Shown here: positions 16,147-26,200 of the stretch, in pieces | Layout: every line of letters begins with the position of its first letter | Numbering within the stretch: position 1 is the stretch's first letter | Source of the DNA: Bacteroidaceae bacterium | GTDB taxonomy: Bacteria > Bacteroidota > Bacteroidia > Bacteroidales > Bacteroidaceae | Direction of reading: 5' to 3' | DNA length: 64,000 nucleotides | NCBI GenBank assembly: GCA_017524545.1 | Contig: JAFXVN010000030.1 | Coordinates: 1-64,000 of the forward strand | Made by a program: the position numbers and the translations under genes | The notes under the pieces: model-generated | Seen by the model: only the letters and a program-made list of their open reading frames with translations | What the model was told of the DNA's origin: nothing | Databases searched by the model: none

Positions 16147-19110
16147 ATGAAGAACAACATATTCGTTTTCCTGCTGCTTTTTCTCCCTGCGACACTGCTC
16201 TCGCAGGAGACAGATGACACATTATTAATTATAAATGAAGTGCAGGTTGCCAACATTGACCAGTACTTAGACAATGCCAACTGCTACGGCAGCTGGATAG
16301 AGCTGTACAACCCCACTTCGACCGACATTTCCCTCAATGGTATGTACCTGACCGACGGGGAGAACGAGCATCGCCTCTTGAGTGCCCACGGCTCTGTGCC
16401 AGCGGGTGGCTTCCAGACGCTTTGGTTTGACCATTATCAGGCAGAAGGCAACTACGGCAGTCTCGCCAGGCTGCAAATAGCCTTCAAACTGGAGTACGAA
16501 GGCGGCACCATCAGTCTGCTGGCTTCGGACAAGTCGCTCATTTCGTCCGTCAGCTATCCGCCTGCCATCCCACGCTGCTCCTGGGCACGAACCGAGGATG
16601 GCGGAGAGGAATGGGGCACTACGGCCGCCCCCACACCAGGAGCCACAAATGCCACCAGCTCGTTTGCCGACTTCAGATTAGAGGCTCCCGAGGTGAATGT
16701 AGATAGCCGCGTCTTCTCCGAGGCTTTCACGACACATGTCAGAATCCCGAGAGGAGCGACCCTGCGATATACTACAGACGGCAGCGCACCGACAGCCACC
16801 AACGGCGAGACCAGCCAGTTCGGCCACTTCCAAATCAACTCCACAACCATCCTGCGCTTTTGCCTCATCCAAGAGGGGTATCTGCCCAGCCCCGTGGTGA
16901 CGCGCAGCTACATCTATCAGAACCACGACTACTACCTCCCCATCCTGTCCATCTGCTCCGAACCGAAGAACTTCTTCGACGACATGGTGGGCGTCTTCGT
17001 GAAAGGCACCAACGGCATCATCGGTAACGGACAGAACACTGCCTGCAACTGGAACATGGATTGGGAGCGTCCCATCAACATGGAGTACTTGGTGCCCCAG
17101 ACCTCCACCGACTCCCCCTTAGAGGGGTCTTATTCAATGGCACTAAACCAAGAGGCGGACTTGGAGATTTGCGGAGGCTATACACGAGCCTACGGCGGAG
17201 GCATTGTAGATGACAGATACTGGGAAGCAAGAAGCTCATTTCGCATCAAGACGGACAAGCGCTACGAGGGGGTGCACGTCCTGAACTATCCTGTCTTCCC
17301 CCTGAAGCCGCATAACAAATACCGCTGCTGGCAAGTGCGCAACGGCGGCAACGACACAAAAGCACGCATCATAGACCCCGCCATACAGCAGATTGTGCTG
17401 AAGAGCGGATTCTACATCGACTGTCAGGACTACCAGCCCGCCCATGTCTTCCTGAACGGGGAATACTATGGGATGCTCAACATACGTGAGAGCAACAACA
17501 AGCACTTCGCCTATAGCAACTACGGCATCGACTTCGACGACATGGATCAGTTCGACCTGAGCAATGGGCAGTACAACCAGAAGATAGGCGACATTAAGGC
17601 CTGGACACAACTGCAGACGCTGGCGAAACGTCTGGCTTCAATCAAGAAGGAAGAGATATACGACGAGATATGCACGCTCTTGGACATGGACGAGTTCATC
17701 AACTACATGGCGCTGGAATGCTACATGGGGCCGACCGACTGGATAACGAACAACAACAACGTGAAAGGCTTCCGCAGCCGCTCGGACGGGAAGTTCCACT
17801 TCGTCCTCTTCGACACAGACTCTGCTTTCGGTATCGACAACATGGTTCAGACCTTGATAAACAGCACAGTCAGCACCAATGTGGATGACCTCTTCCGCAA
17901 TCTGATGAAGTACGACCCCTTCCGCCGCCAGTTCCTGGATGCCTTCTGCATCGTGGATGGCAGCGTGTTCGAGCCCGAGCGCTGCGAAGAGATTATAAAC
18001 GACATCTACCAGAACATCAACCCTGCCCTGAAGTTCGAAGGGAGCAAATCCAGCACAAAACTGGCCAACTCCATCCGCTCGGCATACAACAGCGAACGCA
18101 TCACCAACCTTCGCGGCTATTTCGCCGTAAGGTTCGGCCTGTATGCCAACCTCTCTGCCAACATTCCAGAGGCACACCTGAGCTTGAACGGCCAGGAAAT
18201 CCCCACCGGCAAGTTTGCAAGCTATCTCTACTCATACAAGAACTTGCCCATACAGCTCTCGGCAAAAGCTCCGGCTGGCTACGTCTTCAGCGGATGGCAA
18301 TCCGAAGAGGGCGAGATAATCTCTGCCGACGAGACGATAGACATGCACGAATGTTTCAACGACAACGACAGCATCACCCTGCAAGCCATGTTCACCCCCA
18401 TCACCGATGAACAGCAACGTCTAACAGCGGGTGCCGCGCCACTGCGCATCAACGAGGTGAGTGCCGGCAACGACATATATATAAATGAATATGGAAAGAA
18501 AACCGACTGGCTGGAACTCTACAACACCACCGACCATGACATCAGCCTGAACGGACTCTACCTGAGCGACAACCGCAACAATCCGCAGAAGCACCGCCTA
18601 GAGGAGGGTGTCGTGCCGGCTCACGGCACCTGCCTCATCTGGTGCGACGGCATGGAAGGCATCTCACAGCTGCATGTTCCCTTCAAGCTCGAGAACGCCG
18701 ACAACGCTTGTGTCAGCATACAGGCGGCAGACGGTTCCTGGACAGACCGTCTGGAATATAAGAAGCAAGGCAAATGGCAGACCTACGGGAGGTATCCCGA
18801 CGGCGGGAACATGACTGCCATCCTGAACCAGCCCACCATAGACAAGCGCAACAAGATAGGCATGGTGGATTACAACACCATCATTGCCGACGAAGACAAC
18901 ATCATTGAGATTAAGCCAGACATGGCATCCGACGCCGGGATTCGCGACATACAGTACTTCAACCTTTCAGGACAGCGCATCGCCCGCCCGGAGTCTGGCA
19001 TCTTCATCCGCAAGATTATCCGGGAGGATGGGAGCGTCCAGGTATCTAAAAGGCTACGGTCACTTGACCGCAACCTTTCTGCCATTGACGATGTAGATGC
19101 CCTTCCTTAA
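16147..19110 (+). CDS. CotH-family protein with two lamin-tail domains
   Basis: 987 residues with a signal peptide (1-19). A lamin-tail domain (about 26-140, LLIINEVQVAN .. SWIELYNPTSTDISLNGMYL) is followed by a chitobiase/hexosaminidase C-terminal-like strand set (185-260). A CotH-like region spans about 265-650 (LNGEYYGMLNIRESNNKHF, FVLFDTDSAFGID), then a short beta repeat (GYVFSGWQSEEGEI) and a second lamin-tail domain (765-880). The sorting signal is of another subtype (FNLSGQRIARPESGIFIRK). CotH proteins are atypical surface kinases in other systems; activity here is unproven. The last 17 codons run over the 3' end of the convergent CotH gene, so the C-terminus past VQVSK may be a read-through extension. 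A degenerate copy of the GH32 palindrome lies at about 17100-17135 (TDSPLEGS). Confidence 0.85.
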   Translation: MKNNIFVFLLLFLPATLLSQETDDTLLIINEVQVANIDQYLDNANCYGSWIELYNPTSTDISLNGMYLTDGENEHRLLSAHGSVPAGGFQTLWFDHYQAEGNYGSLARLQIAFKLEYEGGTISLLASDKSLISSVSYPPAIPRCSWARTEDGGEEWGTTAAPTPGATNATSSFADFRLEAPEVNVDSRVFSEAFTTHVRIPRGATLRYTTDGSAPTATNGETSQFGHFQINSTTILRFCLIQEGYLPSPVVTRSYIYQNHDYYLPILSICSEPKNFFDDMVGVFVKGTNGIIGNGQNTACNWNMDWERPINMEYLVPQTSTDSPLEGSYSMALNQEADLEICGGYTRAYGGGIVDDRYWEARSSFRIKTDKRYEGVHVLNYPVFPLKPHNKYRCWQVRNGGNDTKARIIDPAIQQIVLKSGFYIDCQDYQPAHVFLNGEYYGMLNIRESNNKHFAYSNYGIDFDDMDQFDLSNGQYNQKIGDIKAWTQLQTLAKRLASIKKEEIYDEICTLLDMDEFINYMALECYMGPTDWITNNNNVKGFRSRSDGKFHFVLFDTDSAFGIDNMVQTLINSTVSTNVDDLFRNLMKYDPFRRQFLDAFCIVDGSVFEPERCEEIINDIYQNINPALKFEGSKSSTKLANSIRSAYNSERITNLRGYFAVRFGLYANLSANIPEAHLSLNGQEIPTGKFASYLYSYKNLPIQLSAKAPAGYVFSGWQSEEGEIISADETIDMHECFNDNDSITLQAMFTPITDEQQRLTAGAAPLRINEVSAGNDIYINEYGKKTDWLELYNTTDHDISLNGLYLSDNRNNPQKHRLEEGVVPAHGTCLIWCDGMEGISQLHVPFKLENADNACVSIQAADGSWTDRLEYKKQGKWQTYGRYPDGGNMTAILNQPTIDKRNKIGMVDYNTIIADEDNIIEIKPDMASDAGIRDIQYFNLSGQRIARPESGIFIRKIIREDGSVQVSKRLRSLDRNLSAIDDVDALP

Positions 19111-22100
19111 TTGAGGATTGAGGGTTGAAGATTGAGGAGCATCCACCTTGCGGCCTGCGAGGTCATAGACACCACTTTCAACTTTCAACTTTGAACTTTC
19201 AACTTCTGCAATGCCGTCCGGGTCTGGTGCCTCTGTCACGCGGAAGGTGGAGCCGTTGTCTGTCAGGCTTCCGGCGCTGTCCCAATAGCGAAGGGGACCG
19301 GAACTGCTGCCAAACTGGTTGAGACACTGGAAGGCCGAACCTGGCACGCGCAGCACAAAGCCGTCGAGGTTGGGCAGCAACTCCCATTCATAGTCGCCTT
19401 CGCGCATCACGCCGTACACGCCGACAAGCGTCAGCGTCTCGTCCAATCCAGTAGTGCGGTTATAGACCTTAACCTTATAGGGGTTGCCGCTGAATGCCCA
19501 CTGATAGGAGGGCATGAACGGTATATCTGCATCAAACACTTCAACGGGATAATAGGGTTCATCCTGTGTCTTGCCCACCATGTAGTCGGAGCGGATGGTC
19601 ATGTTGTACCACTTGGCATCTTCCATCGAGGTGGTGAAGTCGAAGGGACCAATCCATGTGGCTTCGTAGGTTACAGTCGTTTCTTCTGTGACATACTTCG
19701 GATGTGTGCCAATGGGTTGCAGCTTCACGAAGGCATTCTCCCAGTCGGATGGCGGTTCGGGCATGTCTGCGCCGAAAGGCACCTGCTTTGTCTCGGAAGC
19801 AATCAGCTTGCCGTCGTACATAAGGTTCGAGGTGACAGCCAGGAAGCTGTTTCCTGCTATATCGAGCGCCTCTGTCGGGTCGAACTCGCCAACCTCGGTT
19901 ATCTTCCAGCGGTTGCCGGCATCGGGTGTGCTGTATGTGTTGATAACGATTGTGCTGGTGTTGTTGTTGAACCAGAGAATGTTGCCGCTGTCGGTGAGTG
20001 TGCTCATCATGTAGAGGTACTCGCCGTAGGGGCTGGAAGTGTCGAAATAGATGGGCGAGCCGAGTGCATCTATCCACTCGCCGTTCAAGACGTTGCCTGT
20101 CCGCAGGTATTTCTTCAGGTAGGGGCTGTAGAGGTAGTTGTTGCCCTCAATGTTGATGATGGCAAACTGCCTTTCATAGTCATAGACCGTCCACCATGCA
20201 CTCTGTCCTGCCTCCAAGCCCTGATAGTTATAGCTGAGTATGAGCTCGCCGCGAGGACATTCGATGGTGTAGAGCTTGTTGTTGGCAAACTCGATGGGTT
20301 CAACTGGGTCTGGCTTCTTGGGACGCACGTCATTGAGGATGTCCTGATAAATCCTGTTGGCTCGCTTTTCCAGCCAGCTTGCAGCGTCCTTGGCCTGCTG
20401 GGCATAGTCCGTGCGGTCGCTCCACTTGTTGCGGTTGAGGTCGAAAGAGTTGTGGGCGAAGTCGTAGTAGTCCTGGCAATACTCCACCAGCTCCTGCAAG
20501 TCCTCGTCCATGAACTTCTCCCACAGCTGCTTGTAGAGTTCGCACATGGGTTCGTAGTTCCAGCGGAGGTCTTGGATGAACTGTATCACCTCCATGTTGG
20601 GCATCTCCGTCCAGTAGTTGCTGAGGGTGTTGGCTTTGAAGTAGCTGCGGTTCTGCTCGTAGCCGAATGCCCAGTCGAGATCCCAGACGGGGCCGAAGAC
20701 ATACTTGCTGCTATCCACCTCGAAGCTTTCGCGGTAGCAGAAGGTGCTCTTCGGGTGATAAAGCTCGAAGTTGCAGATGAGCTCATTGACCATGAGGAAG
20801 CGCGACAACTGCTCTATATCAACGTGCTGCGAGATGTCCCCGCCATTGTAGAGCGTCTGCATGAAGCCGTCGAAGTCGTTCTGTATCATCCCCAAGGTCA
20901 GGGTGGTGGTGCCTTCGGAGAAGTCCGGCTCCTTGATGTTGATGGGGAGGTTGTAGTATTTGGTGCGGAACTTCTGGCCTGTCGGCTCGTCGTAGTAGGA
21001 ATCCAACTCCAAGAGGGCAGCTGCCGTCTCGTCGTCGAGATCGACGCTGTTGTTCGAGAAGCCGACCTTCTCCGTCAGGTTGTAGCTGCCGCGATACTCG
21101 CCATTGAGGTAGAGGTCAACGGGCACGATGTGGTTGGCAGCAGCAGCATCCATGAGGTTTGCAGCCTTCATGCCTATGGCATTCGACATCAGCGAACCCG
21201 TCTGGTAGTTGGAGAGCAGCACCCAGCTCTTGCCCTTCTTCATGCCTAAAGGCTTCACCGATGTCTCGAACTTCATGCGATACGGCTTCTTGGGCCATCC
21301 CCAACTGGTGTTGCCTCGGCCCTTAATCTGCATGGCGGTTTCTTCCATCGAGGGGAAGATGCCGTGCCCGTCGATGGTGATGGTGGCATCCTTGTAAACG
21401 GTCTTGCTCGTGATGGACTGTCCGTCGGCAGTGTTGATGTAGATGGTGGGCACCTCGGCTCTGTCGGTCAGCCAATCCACATGAACGCGGACGATGCGTC
21501 CGTAGGGCTTCATGAAATACTTGTTGTCCTCCTCGGGGGTAAGTATTCTGCACCCCTTTCTGGCTACAACGTAATAGATGTCCTTGTCGAAGCGCAGGCG
21601 GGTTTCCTTGCTTGTCTGGAGCTTGTTGTCCACATACGCCTCCACATCATCGTCTGCCACCTTGAACGAAGGTGCCAAGCGTTTGCCGATGGCAGCAACC
21701 GTCACGAAGACGGTGTCCTCCACCATTTCGCCATTGGCTGTGGTGAAGAGCTGGTCGTTAAAACTGTTGTTGAATTTGAACGACTCGAAGGTCGGGAAAT
21801 CCGCAGGAGTCTTTTCGCTCAGGGAATCGACTTCGGAAAGGTCGTAGGTATAGTTCCACCCTATGCTGGTTTCAATGACCAGCTTGCCGTCGGCCTCCGA
21901 GTGACCGGTGACAAGTTTCAGGGGATAGGCCTCAATGCGTCCGTCGTTCAGATAGACATGCAGCGCTTCGGGGAAGCTCGGACTTGCGGAGGGGTCTGGC
22001 TCGTCGCCAGGGTCAGGACCCGGACCCGGTGTGTCGCTCTTCTTGTGGAAGACGTAGCGCTCGTTTGCGCCTCTGCCACTGCTGCCGCTGTAGGTTCCCA

Positions 22101-22551
22101 TCATGTTTGTCCCGCTGCGCAGGTTCCAGTAATAATTGGGGGCGGCAGCACTCTGTATGCAGAAAGCTTCGTCGTCGCCCGCAATGATGTTCCAATACTC
22201 TGTGCCGTCGCCCGGCGCTTCAGAAGCCAGCGTCATATATTTGTAGTATTGGTCAACACGGTCATACGTGAAGACGAGCAGCTGTCCTGTAGCTTCGTTG
22301 CGGAAAGTATAACCCGACTCGGTGTTCGTAATCACCCAGTAGCCGTCGGCAGTTCTGTCCTGTCCGTCGGACACATAATATATATATGGATAGACATCAT
22401 GGTAGGCACCCAGCCCCAAATAGCCGTCCAGAGCGGTATTGGAGATGTAATAGACACCGTCCTCGACAGGTGCATCGGCAAGAGCAACTGTCGGGAGGCT
22501 TCCCAGAAAGACAAAACAGGATGCGATAAAGGTAAAAAGGCTATTTCTCAT
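19060..22551 (-). CDS. CotH-family surface protein with trefoil-like modules and sorting signal
   Basis: 1163 residues with a signal peptide (1-25). N-terminal trefoil-like module (27-168, GVYYISNTALDGYLGLGAY). CotH domain at about 370-745: GRGNTSWGWPKKPYRMKF, SWVLLSNYQTGSLMSNAIG, YLNGEYRGSYNLTEKV, DLDWAFGY. From about 758 it carries the module chain seen in the proteins at 23264 and 26674 (LYTIECPRGELILSYNYQG, EGNNYLYSPYLKKYL, STPDAGNRWKITEVGEFDPT, then YEATWIGPF). Sorting signal ends GIYIVNGRKVAVK. Two micro-arrays lie in its 3' end. It is convergent with, and overlaps by 51 bp, the other CotH gene. Protein kinase-like activity is inferred from the family only. Confidence 0.85.
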   Translation of the reverse strand: MRNSLFTFIASCFVFLGSLPTVALADAPVEDGVYYISNTALDGYLGLGAYHDVYPYIYYVSDGQDRTADGYWVITNTESGYTFRNEATGQLLVFTYDRVDQYYKYMTLASEAPGDGTEYWNIIAGDDEAFCIQSAAAPNYYWNLRSGTNMMGTYSGSSGRGANERYVFHKKSDTPGPGPDPGDEPDPSASPSFPEALHVYLNDGRIEAYPLKLVTGHSEADGKLVIETSIGWNYTYDLSEVDSLSEKTPADFPTFESFKFNNSFNDQLFTTANGEMVEDTVFVTVAAIGKRLAPSFKVADDDVEAYVDNKLQTSKETRLRFDKDIYYVVARKGCRILTPEEDNKYFMKPYGRIVRVHVDWLTDRAEVPTIYINTADGQSITSKTVYKDATITIDGHGIFPSMEETAMQIKGRGNTSWGWPKKPYRMKFETSVKPLGMKKGKSWVLLSNYQTGSLMSNAIGMKAANLMDAAAANHIVPVDLYLNGEYRGSYNLTEKVGFSNNSVDLDDETAAALLELDSYYDEPTGQKFRTKYYNLPINIKEPDFSEGTTTLTLGMIQNDFDGFMQTLYNGGDISQHVDIEQLSRFLMVNELICNFELYHPKSTFCYRESFEVDSSKYVFGPVWDLDWAFGYEQNRSYFKANTLSNYWTEMPNMEVIQFIQDLRWNYEPMCELYKQLWEKFMDEDLQELVEYCQDYYDFAHNSFDLNRNKWSDRTDYAQQAKDAASWLEKRANRIYQDILNDVRPKKPDPVEPIEFANNKLYTIECPRGELILSYNYQGLEAGQSAWWTVYDYERQFAIINIEGNNYLYSPYLKKYLRTGNVLNGEWIDALGSPIYFDTSSPYGEYLYMMSTLTDSGNILWFNNNTSTIVINTYSTPDAGNRWKITEVGEFDPTEALDIAGNSFLAVTSNLMYDGKLIASETKQVPFGADMPEPPSDWENAFVKLQPIGTHPKYVTEETTVTYEATWIGPFDFTTSMEDAKWYNMTIRSDYMVGKTQDEPYYPVEVFDADIPFMPSYQWAFSGNPYKVKVYNRTTGLDETLTLVGVYGVMREGDYEWELLPNLDGFVLRVPGSAFQCLNQFGSSSGPLRYWDSAGSLTDNGSTFRVTEAPDPDGIAEVESSKLKVESGVYDLAGRKVDAPQSSTLNPQLRKGIYIVNGRKVAVK
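19111..19138. repeat. Period-7 micro-array (TTGAGGA)
   Basis: TTGAGGA, TTGAGGG, TTGAAGA, TTGAGGA. Encodes SSTLNPQL between the halves of the sorting signal of the minus-strand CotH gene. Confidence 0.85.
19175..19205. repeat. Period-7 micro-array (CTTTCAA)
   Basis: Four copies CTTTCAA, CTTTCAA, CTTTGAA, CTTTCAA plus CTT. Encodes VESSKLKVES immediately before the sorting signal of the minus-strand CotH gene. Confidence 0.9.
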
Positions 22552-22576
22552 GTCAGTTTTAGTTTATTTTCGGGTG

Positions 22577-22584
22577 CAAAGATA
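22577..22584 (-). promoter_or_regulatory. -7 box of the minus-strand CotH gene
   Basis: TATCTTTG on the minus strand, 26 bases before the start at 22551. Confidence 0.55.
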
Positions 22585-22707
22585 AGACTTTTTCAACACT
22601 TCATGTTCTTTTTTTGTTTTTTTCTTTGTTATTTAATAGATAATGTATAAATTTGCCGCATAAAATAAATTATTATTAAACAAAAACAAAACTTCATTAA
22701 GACGAAC

Positions 22708-22866
22708 ATGGATACACCAAAACCATATAGCATGAAGGAGATTAACTCTATGATGGACTTGGCCGAGCAACAGTTTGAAGCAGGAGAGTACAGTGAAAAC
22801 GAGGAGATGTTCGACAGGCTATATAGAAAATATGGTCTGAGGGACGAAGTAGCAGCCTGCGCATGA
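22708..22866 (+). CDS. Small antitoxin of a ParE/RelE-type pair
   Basis: 52 residues (MDTPKPYSMKEINSMMDLAE .. ending DEVAACA). Acidic and helix-rich, as antitoxins of this class tend to be. Its stop overlaps the toxin ATG by 4 bases (ATGA), so the two are translationally coupled. Assigned from position, size and coupling; no DNA-binding fold could be recognised. Confidence 0.7.
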   Translation: MDTPKPYSMKEINSMMDLAEQQFEAGEYSENEEMFDRLYRKYGLRDEVAACA

Positions 22867-23180
22867 AAGTCATTTGGAGCAACCTCGCAGAACAGCAGTT
22901 AGACCAGTCCATAGCTTTCGTCACCGACCTATGGGACAAGGCTACTGGTCAACGCCTGTTGCAGGAAAGCCGGAGAATTAGCAGATTACTTTCAACTCAT
23001 CCACACATAGGACATCCAGAACCTCTATTAGCCAACTGGCCTTTAGGCTACAGAAGCATAGTTATCGGGCGTTATAACAAGATGATTTATTATATCAAAG
23101 AATCCACAATACATATCTCCGCAATATGGGACACACGTCGGGATCCTTCTGTCCTCGCTAATGAAGTAAGCTTTGAATAA
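22863..23180 (+). CDS. ParE/RelE-family toxin
   Basis: 105 residues. The RelE/ParE fold is recognisable from WSNLAEQQLDQSIAFVTDLW, HIGHPEPLLANWPLGYRSIV, YNKMIYYIKESTIHISAIWDTRRDP. This matches the short family that poisons gyrase (ParE) or cuts mRNA on the ribosome (RelE); the target cannot be told from sequence. Paired with the 52-residue gene upstream. It sits between two large surface-protein genes, with 80 bp to the next start. Confidence 0.85.
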   Translation: MKVIWSNLAEQQLDQSIAFVTDLWDKATGQRLLQESRRISRLLSTHPHIGHPEPLLANWPLGYRSIVIGRYNKMIYYIKESTIHISAIWDTRRDPSVLANEVSFE

Positions 23181-23263
23181 TTACTAACACATAATAACAA
23201 AACTCATCTATAACAAAACAAACCAAATTTATTAACTTAGTTATTAACTTAAAACAAATCATT

Positions 23264-26200
23264 ATGAGAAAAGTTAAACTTCTCTTGACCGCTGTGTTAT
23301 CGATGATGACATGGACGGGCGTAATGGCGCAGAACACAAGCGACGCTGACTATGTCGCTGCGAAGAATGCCGTTACCGCAGGTACTTACCGCATCAAGAC
23401 AAATGTGAGTGGTACAGACTACTATGTAACCACAGGCGGTGGATTGACAAGTAACAAGGACATTGCTGGTTACTTCGACATCACACAGACCTCTGGAGGC
23501 ACATTTGGCACAGGCTTCCGCATCGACACGGGAACAGACCGATTCACCAATCCTCCTTTGAGCAACAACGTTGCCAACCTGAAGCCAGGCAGCTTTGCTC
23601 ATTCTACAGGCGACCGTACCGACTGGGAAAGGCAAATCCTCTACCTGAACGGCGACGGCAAGTATGCCATCCGTTCCTGCAACTGCGCCGACGGTACAAG
23701 CAGCTGGAACGATGCTGCTCGCACACACTGGACATATTATATGGTAGGTGATGTTGTTACCCCCTGCTACAGCTACGACAGGGCTTACATTTGGGACTTC
23801 GAAGGTCCTCTGACAGCTGTCAACGTAACCTACAAGCTCGTCGAGTCTGACGGCACAGAGGTTAGTTCAACAACCAAAAAGCAGGAGGCTAACAGTGCAA
23901 TTCCTAATCCTCTGCCCGGCACATTTACGGACTTCAATGGTTTCCCCCACGAGAAGTTCTACTATGATTATGCAGTTAGTGGCACCATTGGCGACTCCGA
24001 CTGCACCATCACCATCACCCGCACCGAGAAGGCTGGCCTCGTTAAGGCTCTCTCTGAGCTGAGCAACACCAAGGCATACAACATCGGCTGCGACCGTGGC
24101 GCAATGATTGCATACGATGGGAAAATGGTAAATACGGCATTGATCAATGCTGAAGTCAACGCACAGCCTTATGGCAAGTTTGCCCTCCTCAACTACGAAG
24201 GCAACTACTACATCTTCAGCATCGACGAGAACAAGTTCGTCAAGAACGATGCAAGCGTGGCTCTCGACCTGACAACCGTAGGCTTCAGCACAGAAGACGC
24301 TATGGTGATGACGTTGCAGACAGCACCCTACTTCCTGTGGCATTTCAATGCGAAAGACAAATACCTCAACACTAACGGCAACACACCTCTGGGATATGTC
24401 ATCAACAGCTACAGCACTCCCGACGAGGGCAATCAGTACTACATGGTTGCAGTTGACGACTTCGACCCAACAGCCGCTTTGGCAGAACTGGAAGCTTACT
24501 TCCACCCCTCATATTTTGTGACCTATGTTGTGAAGGATGAGTTGGGCAACACCATCTTCACCTCTGAGCCGCAGCCAACAAAGCTTGGTGCCAATATCAC
24601 CACCCTGCTTGATGAGTTCAAGCGTCCCTACTACACCTACAATGACGTGGATGTTACCATCAGCGAGCAGGAGACGACTGTTGAGTTCACCGCAACATGG
24701 AATGGCCCGTTCAAGCTCTCTGCAGACTTTGCTAATGCACAGTGGCAGAATATGGCTATACGTGGCACATGGTATGTGACAAGTGCAGTCAAGGAAAGCG
24801 ACGGTGCATACAAGACACAGGACGCCAACACATTTGGTCTCGTTGAGGATTCCTATCAGTGGGCATTCCTTGGCAACGGCTACGATGGCTTCAAGGTTAT
24901 CAACAAGGCTGAAGGCGACGGCAAGAGCTTCGCCTACGGAGACGTAGCCAGCCTGAACAGTGGCAGTATTCCTACTATAATGGACGACGCAGAAGGCAAT
25001 CATGTATGGAAGATTGTTGCAAGTACCAATACAAGTGTTCCTGCTAACTCATTCTGCCTGGGTGTTCCCGGCACAGACCTCTACATCAACCAGTATGGCG
25101 GCGCTGGCGGTTCTCTGAAGTTCTGGAACACCACTGGCAACATTAGCGACGCAGGCTCTGCCTTCACCGTATTCGACGTTCCTACAAACTTCGCATCCTA
25201 CCTTGTCGATGAAGGAATTGCTGCTGAATACGAGGCTGCATACACCGCTACTGGCTACTTCACATTCACTGACGCAGCAAAGGCTGCCCTCGGTTGGGAT
25301 CCCGCCTACAAGACAGACTGCCCCTTCGATACATACAAGAGCCTGAAGGAAGGTCTGCCTGCAGCAATGGCAGACATCAACAACTTCGTTCTGCCCGAAA
25401 CAGGCTACTACCTCTTGAAGAACAAGCACTATGGCACCTATATGGGCATTGACCCAAGCGACGCTAATATGTATGGCAACTATGATGGCATAAAGGGTGC
25501 CAAGAATATCGTAAAGCTGACCAAGAATGACGACAACACTTACACCATCGGCTTGATGGGCAAGTTTGCTCCTGCTACTGTAACAAAGAGCGGACAGGTT
25601 ACAGCTACTGCTGACGCAGCCAACTACACTGTTGTTATTCCGGCTTTGGGTTATGCCGCATTCCAGGGTACTCCTGCAGCAGAAGGTTCAGAAGGCTTCT
25701 CTGCTCTGCACTGCGCAGGTGGTGGTTCAATCGTAGGTTGGGAAACTGTTTCTGCTGCATCTCAATGGGAAGTTGTGGATGCTGAAGATACTGAAATCAG
25801 CGTTACTGTTGAAGCTGGCTATGCAACAGCTTACATGCCCTTCCCCGTTTATTCAAAATCCAAGAAACTACAGGCTTACACAGCTGAATTCACAAAGAAT
25901 GAGAATAACGGCTCACTGTATTTGACATTGAATGAATTAAATGGCACTATTCCTGCTCTGACAGCTGTCATCCTCAAGGCTGACCCCGACACCTACACAT
26001 TCCTGGTTGGCGAAAAGCCTGTAGTACCTGATGGTGCTCTGGAAATCTTCGAGGACGAAGTGGACGGTCAGAATGCTCTCGTCAAAGGTCTTACAGAACC
26101 TCTTGATGATGTGAATGTTCTGAAGGGTACCCTCGAACCCATCGAAGCTGCTGGCAAGTACGTTCTCGCTAAGCCCGACGGAATGCCAGTTAGCTTCTAC

